In this document: positions 59,197 to 64,000 of the stretch, one piece after another
How the letters are laid out: each line of letters begins with the position of its first letter
Position numbering within the stretch: position 1 is the stretch's first letter
Assembly: GCA_027596075.1 (NCBI GenBank)
Contig: JADGJC010000153.1
Location: 1-64,000 of the forward strand
From: Rhizophlyctis rosea
Taxonomy: Eukaryota > Chytridiomycota > Chytridiomycetes > Rhizophlyctidales > Rhizophlyctidaceae
DNA length: 64,000 nucleotides
Direction: 5' to 3'
Notes under the pieces: generated by a model
Databases searched by the model: none
Told to the model about the DNA's origin: nothing
What the model saw: only the letters and a program-made list of their open reading frames with translations
Position numbers and translations under genes: made by a program

Positions 59197-60022
59197 ATGG
59201 CCGCCGTTGTGACGGTGGTGAAGAAGAAGAGGAGAAGTTTGTTGGAGAATAGGGCTGATGGGATTGTGGATACGATTTTGAGTGGGTTGCAGGAGAGTCA
59301 AGGTAGGTTTTTGTGCTACTAAACGTTGGACGTTGCTGATGGACAGTCTACCGATCTGTTCCACAAAGTAACGCATGTCGCATTTCTGATCAAGCAAAAA
59401 ATGTACATCCATCAGTGCTCAGCCGAAGACTTCCTCGAAATCGCCCTTGAGATCGACTCTCTTTTGAAAGCTTTCGAGACGAGTGCACCCGGACCAACTA
59501 TTGCGGGCTGGCATTGCGTCGGCTTTGACGGAGAATGTGGGGTGTTCGGGTCAGCTTCGAGATGCTTACGCGGGTGTTGAGCACGCCTGAGTGGGAGTGA
59601 ATGTTGTTGGCGGCATGGGTGATGAGATGATGGGGAGCCGGAACATGAGAAGGAGGAGAGGAAGGCTAGGCAGATTCATGAGGCTGTTATTGTTGAGCAG
59701 ATTTCTAAGGTGAGAGGGGAGTTGGGATTGTTTGAAATGGTGGTTGTGTTGGTGTCGCGTTGGGACGAGGAATGTTGAACGCTTTTGAATTTAGGGATTG
59801 GTATCACGCAAATCGGCGGTTCGAGCGGCATCCTTCTCTGCTGCTGTTGCGCTGGTTCGCGGACGGGGAGTGGCGGTATCTGAAAGGCTGTATGAGGCGG
59901 TCGGAGGGGAGGATGGGGAGACGAGAGTGTTTACTGTGGAGCGGAGGACGAAGGAGGAGTGTTTGGAATCAGTGCAATTGTATGTATGTTTGTATGCAAA
60001 GTGCGTTGCCAAGCATTCACGT
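59197..60022 (+). pseudogene. Degraded or mis-framed hypothetical gene
   Basis: Coding-like blocks occur in order: MAAVVTVVKKKRRSLLENRA (ATG at 59197) to a donor at 59303; TDLFHKVTHVAFLIKQKMYI after an acceptor at 59346, with EDFLEIALEIDSLLKAFET; EERKARQIHEAVIVEQISK before a donor at 59710; and GLVSRKSAVRAASFSAAVAL to a stop near 60022. The first junction does not keep frame, and the block around 59500-59580 needs a further shift. No family recognised. It may be a decayed gene or one hit by base errors. Confidence 0.35.
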
Positions 60023-60809
60023 TAACATCATCACGAACTACCAGCATATAGATTATGAATAGGACTATCAGTTTGGTTAGTTCAAGCCAACATTCGTAGA
60101 AATGGGCTTGGGTGAAGGATAAGGAGGAAGGATTTCTTGCTTGGTGGATCATTGGGGAGAAGGATGAGACGTAACTCGTTTCTATCACAGGTATGGGATT
60201 CCTTCAGGGTCCATTGTATGTCATTCGGGATACACTCTGATGAGAGACTTGTCAATATCAGAAACACATGTCAACGAAGCGTCCGTAGTGCACATCCTTT
60301 TAGCGACGTAAGTGAACGAAAACAAAGAAGAGTTGCATAAAAATGGATTGCGCTGACTGAATCAATACCCATACCCAGAGACATACCCCCACCTGCGTCC
60401 ACTCGGCGTAAATCCCTACAAACCCCTACCCCGTCTACGTCAACGAGCTTGTCAAACCTTATAGCGCTGTAATCGGAACGAGCCGGCTCCACACATTTCC
60501 TTTATTTCCAACACGAACGGCCTTCGCCACAACTTGACTGTGTGGAATCATAGTAGTATTGAACATTGAACATTGGAAGTAGCCCTTTTGAGATTCCGGA
60601 TTTTGGTCTATCAGGTCGCTGATGTAGCGAGCCTTGCAGTCACATTTTTGAGATTTGGCGTTGACGTCGACAAGGTAATGGTTGAGAGAATGTCATTGTT
60701 AGCTTCGTCTGGCACGCACGCACTCATACATCGAATGTTCACAGATGAAGGCCGCATGATGTTATTTGTATAAGTTTACACTGTATGAATGATGCCAAAA
60801 GACGTTTCG
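60023..60809. other. Intergenic before repeat copy B
   Basis: 787 bases without a supported gene. Confidence 0.4.
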
Positions 60810-61516
60810 GTGCTCCCCTCTGTCTTTATAGGGGCTGGGGACCCTCCACCTTCCAAACTGGAAGATGGGCGACATTAGCGCTCGAGTGTTGAAGTGTTGT
60901 TGATGTTGGCTCTGCTGTATCCCACTGAAAGGAACTCGTAACCGTCTGCCGCCTCGTGCGGAAACTGTATTGCTTCTTGTTGTCCGTCAGTCGCTTTCCA
61001 CTCGAATAGCTTGCAGTTGCGAATGCGGCAGTGGTCAATCTGTACGGGAGGACGTGAAATGACACGGGGAAAGCAAAGCACGACGATTGGGCATCGGGTT
61101 TCCCACATCTCACAATATAATGCACTGTTAGACATCGGACCACAAAAAAGGTCTCGATGGGCGATCTTCGCGCCTTGGGTATCACACTTCTGCAGGTCCC
61201 AGCGGAAAGGAGTACACTGCAAAGTGCAGGACTCAGCTTCCCTCCGATGCCCATACCTGACGGTCTTGATCGCACCCCCTCTTCCTCTCGTAAAGAATGA
61301 CAGAACGTACCCCCAGAGGTCGCCTCCACCCAAGCGGTGATATTGCAGCGGACAACAAGCACCGCACCAGAAGTGAGTAAACGCCAGAAGGCGGTTAATC
61401 ACGACGGACACTGCAGGCACCCAGAAGTCAATATCAGCACCCGTGTGTTGGCTAGCCCTAGGCGTACGTTCGTTCATTCCCCCGCTCCAGCCCGTATGGA
61501 GCAGTCGGTTTCATGT
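60810..61516 (+). repeat. Dispersed repeat, copy B (~0.7 kb)
   Basis: Same orientation and block order as copy A at 2634-3300: GTGCTCCCCTCTGTCTTTAT opening, TGGCTCTGCTGTATCCCA, GCACCAGAAGTGAGTAA with CGGACACTGCA, and ATTCCCCCGCTCCA closing. Reading the minus strand, the shared frame has NRLLAFTHFWC and CCPL. Similarity fades after 61516. As in copy A, an RNase H-like gene follows downstream. Confidence 0.7.
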
Positions 61517-62499
61517 GTTGGTGTCTGGGTTCTTGAGTGACGTTCCAGCTCACGCCTTCACATCGGTAATATCTTGGCAGACCGAGTTCACAGTGCGCAG
61601 GAAAGTTTGCTGGCGGGAACATGTATGATGCCCCATTATGCCCCGTTTGGCTACCAGGAAACGAATCCCGTGCAACTGGCTAACCCGCTGCAGACCGCCC
61701 AGCACATGAAGGTCCGTTCGTCGTCGTGGCATTGATCGTTGCGTGTGGAAGGATGAAGCAAGAAAGAGGAAAGAAAGCCGACAAAGGTGAAGGTTCACCA
61801 AAGGGTGGGATTGGACAGCAGAGTCACATGTAGAGGCTGACGCATGCTGAGTCAGCCATCAGACGTTCCCTTGCGCCACGGGTCTCATGACGCACAGTAG
61901 CCGAGGGCATGCAAACCACCACTACAATGATAAGTTAGACGATTGACTAGTAGCCTCAATAGCCTCCGTGGACGTAACTGATTTGCAAAACAGAAAAGCC
62001 ATATGTGGCTGATCTGTTGAGATTGTAGGGGCATACAATGACGATTAAACATGTCCGCCCTGTGATGAGACGGACGGACAACAACCACCCCAGTCACGAA
62101 TCGGAATGACGAATGGGGCAGGATGCGCCAAGTTAGACCTGGCACACCCTGGAGGCCTCGATCAAACCCAATGAGTCATGATGTACACATTCATAGTGTG
62201 ATTGGGATGCTTGCTGGATAGGGAAACCCGCATTCTCCTCTGTTGTAATCAAATGTGATCAAATTGAGTGATTGAGTGTCTCCACTTTCACCGAGTGACC
62301 CTCCGACGCGCATGCGGAGTGCGGACCCCACTTTCGGAGGGCTGCAATCGCGCAGACATACTCAATGTCGCTTTCTTGATCACTTTGATTGCACACATAT
62401 ATTTCGACAGCTTGGACGCATACTTCTTCCTCCCATAGCGCTGCAAAGTCATCCACCTTACAACTGTCTTTGCTTTGAGGCCTCTTATTGACTCTCTAT
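61517..62499. other. Spacer between repeat copy B and RNase H-like gene
   Basis: 983 bases. No gene; no clear similarity to the spacer that follows copy A. Confidence 0.4.
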
Positions 62500-64000
62500 A
62501 TGATGGAGCGATTACGAAGTTGGTTGTTTGGATACTACCAGGTATGTGGTCAAACGCCAAGTGATACCGTTATACCCAAAATGCTCATATCCCGTCGTCT
62601 CATCACGCAAATGAACAACAGACCTCCCCTACACCACAGACGCACCCAGCACACCTTACAGCTTCCGCAACCAACGACCCACAAACACCATACTCGCTAG
62701 CGATACCACTACACCCAACCGCTGCCGAAACCCAGAATACACAGAGCTCAACCTTTCCACCCATACTGATACACGCAGCAGCTTCCCCAAGTCAGCCAAA
62801 CAAACCAGGCAAAAGAAAACTTGTCGAAGAAGCATCACAAAATGGAGGACCGCCTATCACTTCCTCTCCCCCGAAATATCTCATCATTCAACTACGACAC
62901 GTCCGACCTGGCCCACAAAGAAGCCAAAAACATGATCAAAAAGCTCAAAAAGGTAAAAAATGTTCAAGCGCATGATCCGCGCATTCCATAACCCCATTCA
63001 ATATCAATCTTACATTACTCGTCGCAGGATAACTCACTAGTCTCCGCCCTCTATCCCATCAATGCTAATCATACAATGTGTTACATCCCAACGTATCCGG
63101 AGGATAAGCAAGTGGCGAACAAGTTGGATTTGGGCTGGGCAGTTCTAGTCGTAAGGATTGTGGCTGTTGATTCTTTCAACACTCGGACACTAACATTGAT
63201 GATACCAGGGAAATCTACAAATACCCGCCTCCGCGCCTTCCATACCAATTTTTCACCGACGGTGCGAGAGTCGAGTTGGGTGGAAGACCGAAGCGTGTCG
63301 TAAAGGGACGCGTTGTGTGGGGGCATGAGATCGGAACAGCATCCTGTGCCACGTATTATGAGTTACATCCGGCTCTGTACGTACACCTGTGGTTGAAACA
63401 TCCGAGATTCCTTCTTGATCACTCACAATGCGAATGGATCCACAGGAACGAAAGAATACTTATCAACCGGAGTTTGCAGTATTCATCCACACAAGCCGAA
63501 ATAGATGTAAGTGAACAGTCTTCTACACAATTGTCGAGCACAGGATTGATTGATCATCTGTCGCCAGGGCATAATATACGCAATCACGAATCCCAAACTC
63601 CCCTTCATATGCATCCTCGACGTCCTAACAGATTGTCAAACCGCAGTAAAAGCAGTCTTCAACGCTCAATGGGGCGTACAGTTACATTTCGTTCGCAACG
63701 ATCAGTATGCGGCGCTGCGTCATGTAGGTTTCATCAACTCTCCTAATCTCAACAACCTCCACACTAACGCCCCACATCGCACCAACAGTTCTTCACTCAT
63801 CGGCCTCACATTCTCCTCCGTTTCCGGCATACCCCTTCACATAAAGAGGGAGCGGACGAAAGCATCGGCAACAGCGTCGTCGATGAAATTTGCAAATCCA
63901 TCTTGAACATGTCCCTTCAACCTACGACAGTCAGATCCACCTTTGTCACGGTTTTGGAGGGTGGGAGTAAACGACAGAAAGTTATGCACGTGCCGGAGGT
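62500..64000 (+). CDS. RNase H-like protein, paralogue of the gene at 4078 (partial, frame breaks)
   Basis: Exon 1 (62500-62541, MMERLRSWLFGYYQ) splices to 62622, a Pro/Thr/Ser-rich stretch with a nuclear-signal-like PGKRKLVEEAS, then a helical segment ending KNMIKKLKK. Next come DNSLVSALYPINANHTM...GWAVLV and an RNase H fold: QFFTDGARVE, YELHPAL, TQAEID/GIIYAI, ILDVLTDCQTAVKAVF, and LRFRHTPSHKEGADESIGNS with VVDEI. The D, E, D, D and His expected for catalysis are all present. Two one-base breaks: in the C5 run at 62868-62872, and at the GGG of an acceptor (63208-63210), where four G would keep frame. Introns falling just before the TDGA strand, after ELD/EID and before the last strand-helix unit match those of the gene at 4078. 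The gene continues past the window's end. Confidence 0.65.

Noticed and set aside
1..64000. CRISPR arrays, bacterial operons or rRNA genes
   Set aside because: No spaced short repeats, no rRNA signatures, and intron-rich genes exclude a prokaryotic origin.

Overview
This is eukaryotic DNA, almost certainly from an early-diverging zoosporic (chytrid-like) fungus. Genes are split by many short introns, mostly 55-80 nt, with GTRAGT-like donors and YAG acceptors. The gene set joins fungal-type families (CotH, GLY1-type threonine aldolase, Mss4-type PIP5K, EamA/TMEM42) with families typical of lineages that keep crawling or flagellated cells: a CYFIP/Sra1 subunit of the WAVE complex, an ANKRD13-like protein and a double-cNBD (CNBD2-like) protein. 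Species assignment is inference. All exon joins were worked out by reading frames and splice signals by eye; no search was run.

Layout. 0.3-2.5 kb: secreted, GPI-type CotH protein. 2.6-6.3 kb: a ~0.7 kb dispersed repeat (copy A), then a gene with UBA, leucine-rich-repeat and C-terminal RNase H-like parts. 6.8-13.8 kb: tRNA-Val, a multi-pass membrane protein, a disordered protein, an F-box/LRR-type protein, then tRNA-Pro and tRNA-Lys. 14.8-17.6 kb: phosphatidylinositol-4-phosphate 5-kinase. 19.2-24.4 kb: a fold-back inverted repeat, an ankyrin-tailed protein and its broken upstream paralogue. 25.1-27.5 kb: one uninterrupted 782-codon frame joining a nucleotide-sugar-transporter-like membrane domain to a DXD glycosyltransferase. 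28.7-32.8 kb: an arrestin-fold gene convergent with an ANKRD13-like gene. 34.7-38.4 kb: membrane-anchored amidohydrolase. 38.7-42.5 kb: three broken copies of one F-box family. 42.9-47.6 kb: threonine aldolase and three small genes. 48.0-50.9 kb: double-cNBD protein. 51.4-58.3 kb: an unknown gene and CYFIP. 60.8-64.0 kb: repeat copy B followed by a second RNase H-like gene, which runs off the window.

Working themes. PIP5K (PIP2 synthesis) and CYFIP (Rac-to-Arp2/3 signalling) both serve the actin cortex. ANKRD13 and arrestin-fold proteins both act in receptor trafficking. The transporter-glycosyltransferase fusion would couple donor-sugar import to transfer in the Golgi.

The two ends of the window mirror each other: each carries the same repeat followed downstream by an RNase H-like gene, and the two genes share three intron positions. 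This is the strongest candidate for an undescribed element or domesticated gene family. Several otherwise good genes carry single-base frame breaks, some in homopolymers, so consensus errors in the assembly are a live alternative to real gene decay.
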